Below, in pieces: positions 1 to 6,844 of a stretch of 9,446 nucleotides of DNA. Source of the stretch: an uncultured Pseudomonadota bacterium. Lineage in GTDB: Bacteria; Pseudomonadota; Gammaproteobacteria; Burkholderiales; Rhodocyclaceae. The stretch is taken from contig CAJAHZ010000166.1 in assembly GCA_903939665.1 (NCBI GenBank), forward strand, positions 1-9,446. The letters run 5' to 3'. The stretch's first letter is position 1, and every line of letters starts with the position of its first letter. The notes under the pieces are model-generated. The model was not told the DNA's origin, did no database searches, and worked only from the letters and a program-made list of their open reading frames with translations. Both the position numbers and the translations under genes were made by a program.

Positions 1-17
1 GCGTCGGCTCTGCTTGT

Positions 18-899
18 TCAAACCGCGCCGGCGGCTTGTCGACGTTCCATCATCTTCCAGATCATCGGCGTCAGGATCAGTTGCATGGCCAGCGGCATCT
101 TGCCACCGGGGATGACGATGGTGTTGGGGCGCGACATGAAGGCCTGGTCGATCATTGTCAGCAGATAAGGGAAGTCGATGCCGCGCGGGTCGGCGAAGCG
201 GATGACGACGAAGGATTCGTCCTGGCTCGGGATGTCGTTGGCGATGAATGGGTTGGAGGTGTCGACCACCGGCACGCGCTGGAAATTGATGTGCGTGCGT
301 GAAAACTGCGGCGTGATGTAGTGCACGTAGTCAGCCATGCGGCGCAGGATGGTGTCGGTCACCGCTTCGAGGGAATAGCCGCGTTTGCGCGTGTCGCGGT
401 GGATTTTCTGGATCCATTCGAGATTGACTGTCGGTACGACGCCGATGATCAGGTCCGGGTAACGGGTGGCATCGACCTCGTCGGTCTTCACGGCGCCGTG
501 CAAGCCTTCGTAAAGCAGGATGTCGCTGTCGGCCGGCAGGTCACGCCAATCGGTGAAAGTGCCGATCTCGCCGCCCAGTTCGGCGGCTTCGATCTCGTTA
601 TGAATGTAGTGGCGGAAGCGACCGCCGCCCGTTTCGCTGTATTCGCGAAAAAGTTTTTCGATGCCGGCGAAGTCGTTGCCTTCCGGCCCGAAGTGCGATG
701 GCACGGGCAGGCCGTCGCGCTCGGCGACCTCGATCTGGCGCTCCATTTCCACGCGCGGATAGCGGTGGAAGCTGTCGCCTTCGACGAAGGCGCCACGCAC
801 GTTCTCGCGCCAGAAAATTTGCTGGAAGGTCCGTGTGACTTTGGTCGTTCCGGCGCCGGACGATCCGGTGACCGCGATGATCGGATGGCGCAGCGACAT
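18..899 (-). CDS. prkB: Phosphoribulokinase, proteobacterial (class I) type
   Basis: Cytosolic kinase that phosphorylates ribulose-5-phosphate with ATP to ribulose-1,5-bisphosphate, the CO2 acceptor of RuBisCO in the Calvin cycle. The 293-residue protein has the length of the proteobacterial octameric PRK family. Visible motifs are the P-loop GSSGAGTT (residues 12-19), GDSFHRY (41-47) with the likely catalytic Asp42, the Walker B-like YEGLHGA (130-136) with Glu131, and RDTRKRGY (168-175). There is no cysteine in the whole chain, so the thioredoxin switch of plant/cyanobacterial PRK is absent; this family is usually controlled allosterically by NADH/AMP. The ATG lies 8 bases after the fbp stop, so the two genes are almost certainly co-transcribed and perhaps translationally coupled; the Shine-Dalgarno is weak. 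Some non-autotrophs carry prkB-like genes of unclear role, so autotrophy is inferred, not shown. Confidence 0.95.
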   Translation of the reverse strand: MSLRHPIIAVTGSSGAGTTKVTRTFQQIFWRENVRGAFVEGDSFHRYPRVEMERQIEVAERDGLPVPSHFGPEGNDFAGIEKLFREYSETGGGRFRHYIHNEIEAAELGGEIGTFTDWRDLPADSDILLYEGLHGAVKTDEVDATRYPDLIIGVVPTVNLEWIQKIHRDTRKRGYSLEAVTDTILRRMADYVHYITPQFSRTHINFQRVPVVDTSNPFIANDIPSQDESFVVIRFADPRGIDFPYLLTMIDQAFMSRPNTIVIPGGKMPLAMQLILTPMIWKMMERRQAAGAV

Positions 900-907
900 G
901 GGGCTTC

Positions 908-1921
908 TCAGTCCTTCAGGTGGTGCGCTACGGCCAGCGCAACTTCGTTCTTCGAGCCGAGGATGACCGGTATGCGCTGATGCAGTCCGCTCGGCTGGAT
1001 GTCCATGATGTTGCAGTGGCCAGTGCTTGCCGCGCCGCCGGCCTGCTCGACGATGAAGGCCATCGGATTGGCTTCGTAGAGCAGGCGCAGCTTGCCGCCC
1101 TGCGCCGCGATCTTGCTGTCGAGCGGGTACATGAAGACACCGCCGCGCGTCAGGATGCGATGAACGTCCACCACCATCGACGCCACCCAGCGCATGTTGA
1201 AGTCCTTGCCGCGTGGGCCTTCCTTGCCGCTCAGCAGGTCGTTGACGTAGCGCTGCATGGGCGGCTCCCAGAAGCGCATGTTTGACATGTTGATGGCAAA
1301 CTCTTTGGTGTCATGCGGAATCTGTATGTTCTCCTGCGTCAGCACGAAGGAGCCGAGTTCGCGGTCGAGCGTGAAGCAGACGACGCCGTCGCCGACGGTC
1401 AGTACAAAAAGTGTTGTCGGGCCATAGACGGCGTAACCGGCAGCAACTTGCCGCGTGCCCGCCTGCAGGAAAGCGTTGGCCTGCGTCGGGTCGTCGCCTT
1501 CGGTACAGCGCAGTACGGAGAAGATGGTGCCGACCGAGACGTTGATGTCGATGTTGCTGGATCCGTCGAGGGGGTCGAAAAGCAGCAGGTATTCGCCCTG
1601 CGGATAACGGTTCGGGATGGCGTGTGGCAGTTCCATTTCTTCCGAGGCCATGCCGGCGAGATGGCCGCCCCACTCGTTGGCTTCAAGAAATATTTCGTTG
1701 GAGAGGACGTCGAGTTTCTTTTGCGCCTCACCCTGGACATTGTCGCTGCCGGCTTCGCCGAGGATGCCGCCTTCTCCGCCGAGCCCGCCCTTGCCGATGG
1801 CGATGGCGATGCTTTTGCAGGCGCGGGCGACCACTTCGATCAGCAGGCGAAGATCGGCGTTGATTTTGCCCTTCTCGCGTTGTTCTTCGATCAGGTAACG
1901 GCTTAGCGTGATGCGGCGCAT
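908..1921 (-). CDS. fbp: Fructose-1,6-bisphosphatase class I
   Basis: Mg-dependent hydrolysis of fructose-1,6-bisphosphate to fructose-6-phosphate and phosphate, used in gluconeogenesis and in Calvin-cycle regeneration. The chain of 337 residues matches the usual class I size. Signature elements are GEAQKKLD (64-71), the acidic SEE (93-95), the metal-binding FDPLDGSSN (115-123) and the sugar-phosphate site with LYEANPMAFIVEQAGG (281-296). A Gly-rich stretch (about 44-58) precedes the NVQGE element. The reading frame is open upstream to 1978, but the Met at 1921 begins the family-typical MRRITLSRYL and has a GGAG about 9 bases upstream, so it was chosen. Four scattered cysteines do not form the redox loop of chloroplast FBPase. 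It is the first gene of an fbp-prkB pair; the 107-base gap to the upstream thioredoxin-fold gene may hold its promoter. Confidence 0.96.
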   Translation of the reverse strand: MRRITLSRYLIEEQREKGKINADLRLLIEVVARACKSIAIAIGKGGLGGEGGILGEAGSDNVQGEAQKKLDVLSNEIFLEANEWGGHLAGMASEEMELPHAIPNRYPQGEYLLLFDPLDGSSNIDINVSVGTIFSVLRCTEGDDPTQANAFLQAGTRQVAAGYAVYGPTTLFVLTVGDGVVCFTLDRELGSFVLTQENIQIPHDTKEFAINMSNMRFWEPPMQRYVNDLLSGKEGPRGKDFNMRWVASMVVDVHRILTRGGVFMYPLDSKIAAQGGKLRLLYEANPMAFIVEQAGGAASTGHCNIMDIQPSGLHQRIPVILGSKNEVALAVAHHLKD

Positions 1922-1990
1922 GGGTGAATCTCCGGCGGGTTCAATGGGCGTTGGTCGGGAAACTGTGCGGGGCAGCAAAAACAGGCGGCT

Positions 1991-1996
1991 ATTTTA
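1991..1996 (-). promoter_or_regulatory. Possible -10 box for fbp-prkB
   Basis: On the minus strand this reads TAAAAT, one mismatch from the sigma-70 -10 consensus, and would place a start about 60 bases upstream of the fbp ATG. No convincing -35 hexamer lies 16-18 bases upstream, so an activator (for example a CbbR-type regulator) or read-through from the upstream gene would be needed. Weak call from sequence alone. Confidence 0.25.
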
Positions 1997-2009
1997 CCCT
2001 GAGCGGGTA
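1995..2009. repeat. Short inverted repeat upstream of fbp
   Basis: TACCC (1995-1999) and GGGTA (2005-2009) form a 5-bp inverted repeat with a 5-base loop. It lies just downstream of the thioredoxin-fold gene stop and abuts the possible fbp -10 box. It is too short and lacks a T-run, so it is not a terminator. It could be a small operator or chance. Confidence 0.2.
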
Positions 2010-2028
2010 GGCAAGGCGTGAGTGAGCG

Positions 2029-2580
<552 letters not shown>

Positions 2581-2646
2581 GATTTGCTGCCATAAGAGGT
2601 GGTCTTTCGGTGCTTGTTGCAGGCGACGACAAAGGGGCGATGACCC

Positions 2647-2653
2647 TATAATA
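2647..2653. promoter_or_regulatory. Shared, possibly bidirectional -10 element between rsmE and the thioredoxin-fold gene
   Basis: On the plus strand 2647-2652 is a perfect TATAAT; on the minus strand 2653-2648 reads TATTAT (5 of 6). The element is the only AT-rich patch in the 78-base divergent gap. For rsmE the start of transcription would fall at or next to the ATG (2659), giving a leaderless mRNA. For the minus-strand gene it would give a leader of about 60 bases before the GTG at 2580. Neither direction has a good -35 hexamer at 16-18 bases. The plus-strand call is firmer than the minus. Confidence 0.5.
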
Positions 2654-2658
2654 TCATC

Positions 2659-3420
2659 ATGAATGCTCCCCGCTTTTACTGCCCGATGCCGCTTGCCGAG
2701 GGCGCGTGCGCCGAGTTGCCGGAAGGCGCTGCACGTCATGCCGTCAAGGCTTTGCGCTTGCGTGTCGGCGATGCTTTGTCATTGTTTGACGGGGTGGCCG
2801 GTGAGCATGCGGCGAGGATCATCGGCATTGAGCGCGAACGGGTAAGCGTCGAAGTGTTGGCGCGGCACGATGTGGCGCGTGAGTCTCCACTCGACATCAC
2901 GCTGGTGCAGGCGCTGCAGTCGGGCGAAAAAATGGATATGACGGTGCAGAAGGGCGTCGAGCTGGGCGTGGCGCGCATTGTTCCGGTGGTCTCGCGACGC
3001 AGCGTGGTGCGTCTCGAAGGCGAGCGTGCGCTGCGCCGCGTTGAGCATTGGCGCGCTGTCGTTGTTTCGGCCTGCGAGCAGTGCGGCCGTAACCGCCTGC
3101 CGGAGATCATGCCGTTGTTAGGGCTGGAGCGCTGGCTGGCGCAGCCGGCGGTGACAGGCGTTGTGCGCCTGATGCTGGCGCCGGGCGCGCAGCATACGCT
3201 CGGCACCTTGCCGCCGCCGTTGCCGGGGGCGCGCATCGAGTTGCTGATTGGCGCCGAAGGGGGGCTGGCGCCGGAGGAGATGCTGGCGGCTGAACTTGCC
3301 GGTTTTGTTGGAATTCGTCTCGGGCCGCGCATCTTGCGTACCGAGACGGCAGGTCTGGCCGCATTGGCGGCGATGCAGTGTTTATGGGGTGATTTCAGAG
3401 AGGAAGCGGATCATGTTTGA
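2659..3420 (+). CDS. rsmE: 16S rRNA (uracil1498-N3)-methyltransferase
   Basis: Methylates N3 of U1498 in helix 44 of 16S rRNA using S-adenosylmethionine; a SPOUT-class enzyme acting on the assembled 30S subunit. The 253 residues fit the family (about 240-250). The N-terminal PUA-like part begins RFYCPMPL right after the start, as in homologues, which fixes the start codon. The SPOUT knot carries KMDMTVQKGVELGV (91-104), EQCGRN (140-145), IGAEGG (197-202, where many members have IGPEGG) and RLGPRILRTETA (220-231) for the SAM-binding trefoil knot. There is no Shine-Dalgarno before the ATG, and a TATAAT ends 6 bases upstream, suggesting leaderless translation. It is the first gene of the rsmE-pap-argA run and overlaps pap by 8 bases. 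Confidence 0.95.
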   Translation: MNAPRFYCPMPLAEGACAELPEGAARHAVKALRLRVGDALSLFDGVAGEHAARIIGIERERVSVEVLARHDVARESPLDITLVQALQSGEKMDMTVQKGVELGVARIVPVVSRRSVVRLEGERALRRVEHWRAVVVSACEQCGRNRLPEIMPLLGLERWLAQPAVTGVVRLMLAPGAQHTLGTLPPPLPGARIELLIGAEGGLAPEEMLAAELAGFVGIRLGPRILRTETAGLAALAAMQCLWGDFREEADHV

Positions 3421-4921
3421 ATCGGCGGAACTTGGGCACACGATCGACAAGGCAACGTTTCGTGAGGAGGTCCCCAAGTTGCGCGCGGGCCTGCTCGACG
3501 CGCAGTTCGAGCTGCGTGAGAACGGCAAGTTTCCTGTCGTTATTCTGGTCAGCGGCGTTGACGGGTCGGGCAAGGGCGAGACAATCAATGTGCTTTACGA
3601 ATGGATGGACCCGCGCTATCTGTCGACGCTGGCTTTTTCGGCGCCGAGCGATGAAGAGCGCGAGCGGCCCTATATGTGGCGCTACTGGCGCGCCCTGCCG
3701 CCCAAGGGGCGAGCCGGTGTTTTCGCAGGTTCGTGGTACTCCGATCCGATCCGCGATCGCATTGTCGGGCAGCTGGCCAAGGGCGATCTCGATCAGCGCA
3801 TGGACCAGATCAACCGCTTCGAGGCGATGCTGGTCAACGAAGGTGCGCTGGTCCTCAAGTTCTGGTTCCACCTCTCCAAGGACGGGCAGCGCAAGCGGCT
3901 CAAGGCACTGGAAAGGGACCCGCTGACCGCGTGGCGGGTGACCAAGGCGAGCTGGGATCGGCTGAAGACCTACGACAAACTGCAGGAAGCGGCTGGGCAT
4001 GTGCTGCGCATGACCAACACGCCGTGGGCGCCGTGGATCGTCGTCGAGGGCACCGATGACCGCTATCGTTCGCTGACTGTTGGCAAGGTTGTTCTCGATG
4101 CGTTGCAGAAGCGTCTGGCCGACAAGCGCGACCAGAATTTCCCGGTGGCGCCGCCGCTCGCGCCGAAGATCGATTCGCTCGACGTGCTGACCGCGCTTGA
4201 TCTGACGCAGAAGCTCGAACGCAAGGCCTATGACACGCAGCTTGCCAAATGGCAGGGCCGTCTGTCGGAGCTGGTGCGTCATCCGGAGTTCAAGAAGCGC
4301 TCGTTGATCATCGCTTTTGAAGGCTCCGACGCCGCCGGCAAGGGCGGCAGCATCCGGCGCATCACGGCGGCGATGGATGCGCGCCAGTACCAGATCGTCC
4401 CGGTCGCCGCGCCGACCGAGGAGGAGCGCGCGCAGCCCTATTTGTGGCGCTTTTGGCGGCATATTCCGCGCACCGGGCGGGTGGCGATTTTCGACCGCAC
4501 CTGGTACGGGCGCGTACTCGTTGAGCGCGTTGAGGGGTTTTGCGCCGAGGCCGACTGGCTGCGCGCCTACACCGAGATCAACGACTTTGAGCATGAGTTG
4601 CAGGGCGATGGCGCGATCGTCATCAAATTCTGGCTGCAGATCAGCGACAAAGAGCAGCTCAGGCGTTTCAAGGAGCGTGAGAAAATCGAGTTCAAGCGTT
4701 TCAAGATCACCGAAGAGGACTGGCGTAACCGCGAGAAAAGCGAGGCTTATCATACCGCCGTGTGCGATATGGTCGATCGCACCAGCACCGGGCAGTCCCC
4801 CTGGACGATCGTTGAAGCCAACGACAAGAGTTTCGCTCGCGTGAAAATTTTGCAGACCATCTGCGAACGCCTGGAAAAAGCCTTGAAAACAGAGAAGAGC
4901 AAGGGAAAAGAAAAGGATTGA
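3413..4921 (+). CDS. pap: Polyphosphate:AMP phosphotransferase (two-domain PPK2 family, class II)
   Basis: Transfers phosphate from inorganic polyphosphate to AMP, giving ADP, and so links polyphosphate stores to adenylate balance. The 502 residues hold two tandem PPK2 domains. Domain 1 (about 12-235) has Walker A GVDGSGKG (48-55), RPYMWRYWRALPPKGR (85-100) and SWY (107-109). Domain 2 (about 265-492) has Walker A GSDAAGKGG (304-312), QPYLWRFWRHIPRTGR (341-356) and the lid/Walker B motif FDRTWYGR (360-367). In domain 1 the equivalent Asp-Arg are Ala105-Gly106, so domain 2 is the likely catalytic one, as expected for class II enzymes. The ATG at 3413 is preceded by AGAGGAAG and lies inside the end of rsmE, so coupling is likely; a longer in-frame start at 3248 would lie deep in rsmE and was rejected. 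The tail is Lys-rich. argA follows after 7 bases. Confidence 0.95.
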   Translation: MFESAELGHTIDKATFREEVPKLRAGLLDAQFELRENGKFPVVILVSGVDGSGKGETINVLYEWMDPRYLSTLAFSAPSDEERERPYMWRYWRALPPKGRAGVFAGSWYSDPIRDRIVGQLAKGDLDQRMDQINRFEAMLVNEGALVLKFWFHLSKDGQRKRLKALERDPLTAWRVTKASWDRLKTYDKLQEAAGHVLRMTNTPWAPWIVVEGTDDRYRSLTVGKVVLDALQKRLADKRDQNFPVAPPLAPKIDSLDVLTALDLTQKLERKAYDTQLAKWQGRLSELVRHPEFKKRSLIIAFEGSDAAGKGGSIRRITAAMDARQYQIVPVAAPTEEERAQPYLWRFWRHIPRTGRVAIFDRTWYGRVLVERVEGFCAEADWLRAYTEINDFEHELQGDGAIVIKFWLQISDKEQLRRFKEREKIEFKRFKITEEDWRNREKSEAYHTAVCDMVDRTSTGQSPWTIVEANDKSFARVKILQTICERLEKALKTEKSKGKEKD

Positions 4922-4928
4922 TCCTGTC

Positions 4929-6248
4929 ATGTCAGAAGAGTTGAGTTCCGCCGATTTTGTCGCCTGGTTCCGTTCGGTCGCGCCCTACGTCAATCTGTTT
5001 CGCGGCAAGACCTTCGTCATCGCGTTCGGCGGCAAGGCGATTTCCGGGCCGCTGGCGCGCACGCTGGCTTATGACGTTAATCTGCTCGCAGCGCTGGGTA
5101 TTCGCCTGGTGCTGGTGCACGGTGCGCGACCGCAGATCGAGGAGGAGTTGCGCGAAAAGGGCTTGCCGTCGCTCTACCACGGGCGTTATCGCATCACCGA
5201 TGCGCCGGCGCTCGACTGTGTGATTGACGCCGTCGGCAGCGTTTATCTGGAGATTGAAGCACTGCTCTCGCAGGGTTTGCCTGATACGCCGATGGCCAAC
5301 AGCACGATCCGGGTGGTCGGCGGCAACTTCATCACGGCCAAGCCGGTGGGCGTGCTTGATGGTGTCGATATGCAGTATGCGGGGCAGGTGCGCAAAATTG
5401 ATGCCGATGGTATCCGTGCGCAGCTTGGCATTGGCAACATTGTTCTGCTTTCGTGCATGGGCGCCAGCCCGACCGGCGAGATATTCAATCTGGCGATGGA
5501 GGAGGTCGCCGAGGCTGCCGCGACTGCGCTGGCCGCCGACAAACTTGTTTTTCTGACCGATAGTCAGGGGGCGACCGATATCGATGGCAGCCTGCTCGAC
5601 GAGCTGACGGTCGATGCGGCCGAGCGCCTGATGACGCTCGGCGACTGGTTGTCGCCCGACCTCAAGCGCTATCTGCCTTGTGCCGCGCGCGCCAGCCGTG
5701 CCGGTGTCGGTCGCGTGCACCTGATCGGCTACAACGAGGATGGCACGCTCCTGCGCGAACTGTTTTCGCGTGACGGGGTGGGGACAATCATTACGCGCGA
5801 GTCGCTTGAGCAACTGCGTGATGCGCGACCGGACGACATTAGCGGCCTCGTGGCGCTGATCGAGCCGCTGGAAGAAGACGGCACCTTGGTGCGTCGTTCG
5901 CGCGAGTTGCTGGAGCGCGAAATTTCGCGCTTCTCGGTGGTCGAGCACGACGGCATGATCGTCGGCTGCGCGGCGCTGTATCCCTACGGAGAAGATCAGG
6001 CCGAACTGGCCTGTGTGGCGGTACATCCGCACTATCGGCGCTGGGGTTACGGCGAGCAACTGATAAAGCGCATCGAGGTGCGCGCCCGGGCAGCCGGTAT
6101 CAAGCGCCTGTTCGTGCTCACCACGGCGACTTCGCACTGGTTCAAGGAGCGCGGCTTTGCCGAACGGCCGATTGCCGAGTTGCCCGCAGAGAAGCGCCTG
6201 ATGTACAACCTGCAGCGCCGTTCCAAGGTGCTGATGAAGCCGCTGTAG
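4929..6248 (+). CDS. argA: N-acetylglutamate synthase (amino-acid N-acetyltransferase)
   Basis: First step of arginine biosynthesis: acetyl-CoA plus glutamate to N-acetylglutamate, usually feedback-inhibited by arginine. The 439 residues have the classical bacterial ArgA layout. An N-terminal amino-acid-kinase-like domain (about 20-285) shows FGGKAI (33-38), HGARPQI (64-70) and FLTDSQG (208-214). A C-terminal GNAT domain (about 295-435) has motif A CVAVHPHYRRWGYGEQL (362-378) for acetyl-CoA binding and TSHWFKERGF (401-410). In this family the kinase-like domain binds arginine and does not phosphorylate. It begins 7 bases after pap, with an AAGGAT about 12 bases before the ATG, a slightly long spacing. 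No terminator separates it from pap or yggX. It is not the fused or short (S-type) ArgA variant. Confidence 0.96.
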   Translation: MSEELSSADFVAWFRSVAPYVNLFRGKTFVIAFGGKAISGPLARTLAYDVNLLAALGIRLVLVHGARPQIEEELREKGLPSLYHGRYRITDAPALDCVIDAVGSVYLEIEALLSQGLPDTPMANSTIRVVGGNFITAKPVGVLDGVDMQYAGQVRKIDADGIRAQLGIGNIVLLSCMGASPTGEIFNLAMEEVAEAAATALAADKLVFLTDSQGATDIDGSLLDELTVDAAERLMTLGDWLSPDLKRYLPCAARASRAGVGRVHLIGYNEDGTLLRELFSRDGVGTIITRESLEQLRDARPDDISGLVALIEPLEEDGTLVRRSRELLEREISRFSVVEHDGMIVGCAALYPYGEDQAELACVAVHPHYRRWGYGEQLIKRIEVRARAAGIKRLFVLTTATSHWFKERGFAERPIAELPAEKRLMYNLQRRSKVLMKPL

Positions 6249-6277
6249 TTAGCGGGCCGTGCAGGGCGCGTTATAAT
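6249..6277 (+). promoter_or_regulatory. Sigma-70-like promoter for yggX
   Basis: A perfect TATAAT (6272-6277) lies 17 bases downstream of TTAGCG (6249-6254), a poor -35 with 3 of 6 matches that begins just after the argA stop. The start of transcription would be near 6284, giving a leader of about 40 bases. It would let the iron/oxidative-stress gene be expressed apart from argA. No Fur or SoxS site was recognised. Confidence 0.55.
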
Positions 6278-6324
6278 CAGCGGGTTGTTTTGTGTCGCGG
6301 TCTACAGATTACGGAGTGAACTTT

Positions 6325-6597
6325 ATGGCAAGAATGGTCAATTGCATCAAACTCGGTCGCGAGGCCGAAGCGCTCGATTTTCCGCCCTATCCGGGCGCGA
6401 TCGGCAAGCGGATCTACGAAAGCGTGTCGAAGGAAGCGTGGCAGCAGTGGATTCGTCAGCAGACGATGATCATCAACGAGAATCGCCTGAACCTTGCTGA
6501 CGCCGCGCATCGCAAATATCTCGCCGAGCAGGTAGAAAAGCATTTCTTTGGCGGTGGTGCAGATCAGGTCCAGGGCTACGTTCCGCCCAAGTCTTGA
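6325..6597 (+). CDS. yggX: Probable Fe(2+)-trafficking protein
   Basis: Small cytosolic protein of the YggX family, linked in enterobacteria to protection of iron-sulfur clusters from oxidative damage and to Fe(II) handling. It has 90 residues, the family norm. It shows the conserved N-terminal VNCIKLGREAEALDFPPYPG (5-24) with Cys7, the W-QW pattern around residues 48-52, and the helical region MIINENRLNL followed by a short C-terminal tail. The start at 6325 is preceded by GGAG at good spacing; the open frame extends upstream to 6292 but without support. Its -10 box is 48 bases upstream and a strong terminator follows 27 bases after the stop. The argA-yggX adjacency looks like conserved housekeeping order, with no obvious functional link. 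Confidence 0.93.
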   Translation: MARMVNCIKLGREAEALDFPPYPGAIGKRIYESVSKEAWQQWIRQQTMIINENRLNLADAAHRKYLAEQVEKHFFGGGADQVQGYVPPKS

Positions 6598-6624
6598 TGG
6601 CCTGAGGCGCAACGTTTTATACAG

Positions 6625-6660
6625 AAAAGCCCCGCTGCGTGGACGTGGCGGGGCTTTTTT
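6625..6660 (+). terminator. Intrinsic terminator after yggX
   Basis: GCCCCGC (6629-6635) pairs with GCGGGGC (6648-6654) around a 12-base loop, followed by six T (6655-6660). Four A (6625-6628) lie before the stem and can extend the pairing. It closes the rsmE-pap-argA-yggX block. Confidence 0.9.
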
Positions 6661-6674
6661 ATTCGCCCGTTTCT

Positions 6675-6699
6675 GGGTGTCGGAAAATTTTACACACCC
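6675..6699. repeat. Palindrome upstream of the PEP-CTERM gene (candidate activator site)
   Basis: GGGTGT (6675-6680) and ACACCC (6694-6699) form an inverted repeat around an AT core that contains AAAATTTT (6684-6691). It is centred about 130 bases upstream of the predicted sigma-54 transcription start, a usual distance for enhancer-binding-protein sites. It is too distant from any T-run to be a terminator. Role inferred from position only. Confidence 0.4.
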
Positions 6700-6712
6700 C
6701 TGTAATCAACAG

Positions 6713-6730
6713 CAACTCTGCACGAAGTTG
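6713..6730. repeat. Second short inverted repeat upstream of the PEP-CTERM gene
   Basis: CAACT (6713-6717) and AGTTG (6726-6730) are separated by 8 bases, centred about 95 bases upstream of the predicted start. It could be another protein-binding site; 5-bp arms also arise by chance. Confidence 0.25.
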
Positions 6731-6790
6731 TTTCGAAATGGCAGGGTGGCTTGCTTGTTTTTATGGGACTAATTCACAATGTGTGTTTTA

Positions 6791-6806
6791 TGGCATGCTT
6801 GGTGCT
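6791..6806 (+). promoter_or_regulatory. Sigma-54 (RpoN) -24/-12 promoter of the PEP-CTERM gene
   Basis: TGGCATGCTTGGTGCT matches the sigma-54 consensus TGGCAC-R-N4-TTGCW except at two positions (T for C, G for T). The invariant GG (6792-6793) and GC (6804-6805) are exactly 10 bases apart, as required. Transcription would start near 6817, giving a leader of about 28 bases that contains the Shine-Dalgarno. No sigma-70 promoter of comparable quality was seen between the upstream terminator and the gene. Promoters of this class need an AAA+ enhancer-binding activator. In floc-forming betaproteobacteria, PEP-CTERM genes are known to be controlled by the PrsK/PrsR system and RpoN. Confidence 0.75.
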
Positions 6807-6844
6807 TAGATGTCGCCCTTCAACCATTGATGCTTAGGATGCTT

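Noticed and set aside
321..980. 219-codon plus-strand open frame over prkB
   Set aside because: Mirror frame of prkB; no motif, and prkB motifs are complete.
3248..3412. N-terminal extension of pap from the ATG at 3248
   Set aside because: It lies entirely in the rsmE SAM-binding region in another frame. The ATG at 3413 has a proper Shine-Dalgarno and begins the family N-terminus.
3395..4930. 511-codon open frame antisense to pap
   Set aside because: pap on the other strand has full-length PPK2 motifs. The antisense translation shows no recognisable motif and is the usual mirror frame of GC-rich coding DNA.
4932..6137. 401-codon open frame antisense to argA
   Set aside because: argA is intact with both domains; the antisense frame has low-complexity Arg/His/Gln-rich content and no start signal.
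6775..6783. CACAATGTG mini-palindrome just before the sigma-54 promoter
   Set aside because: Only 4-bp arms; no independent support for a binding site.
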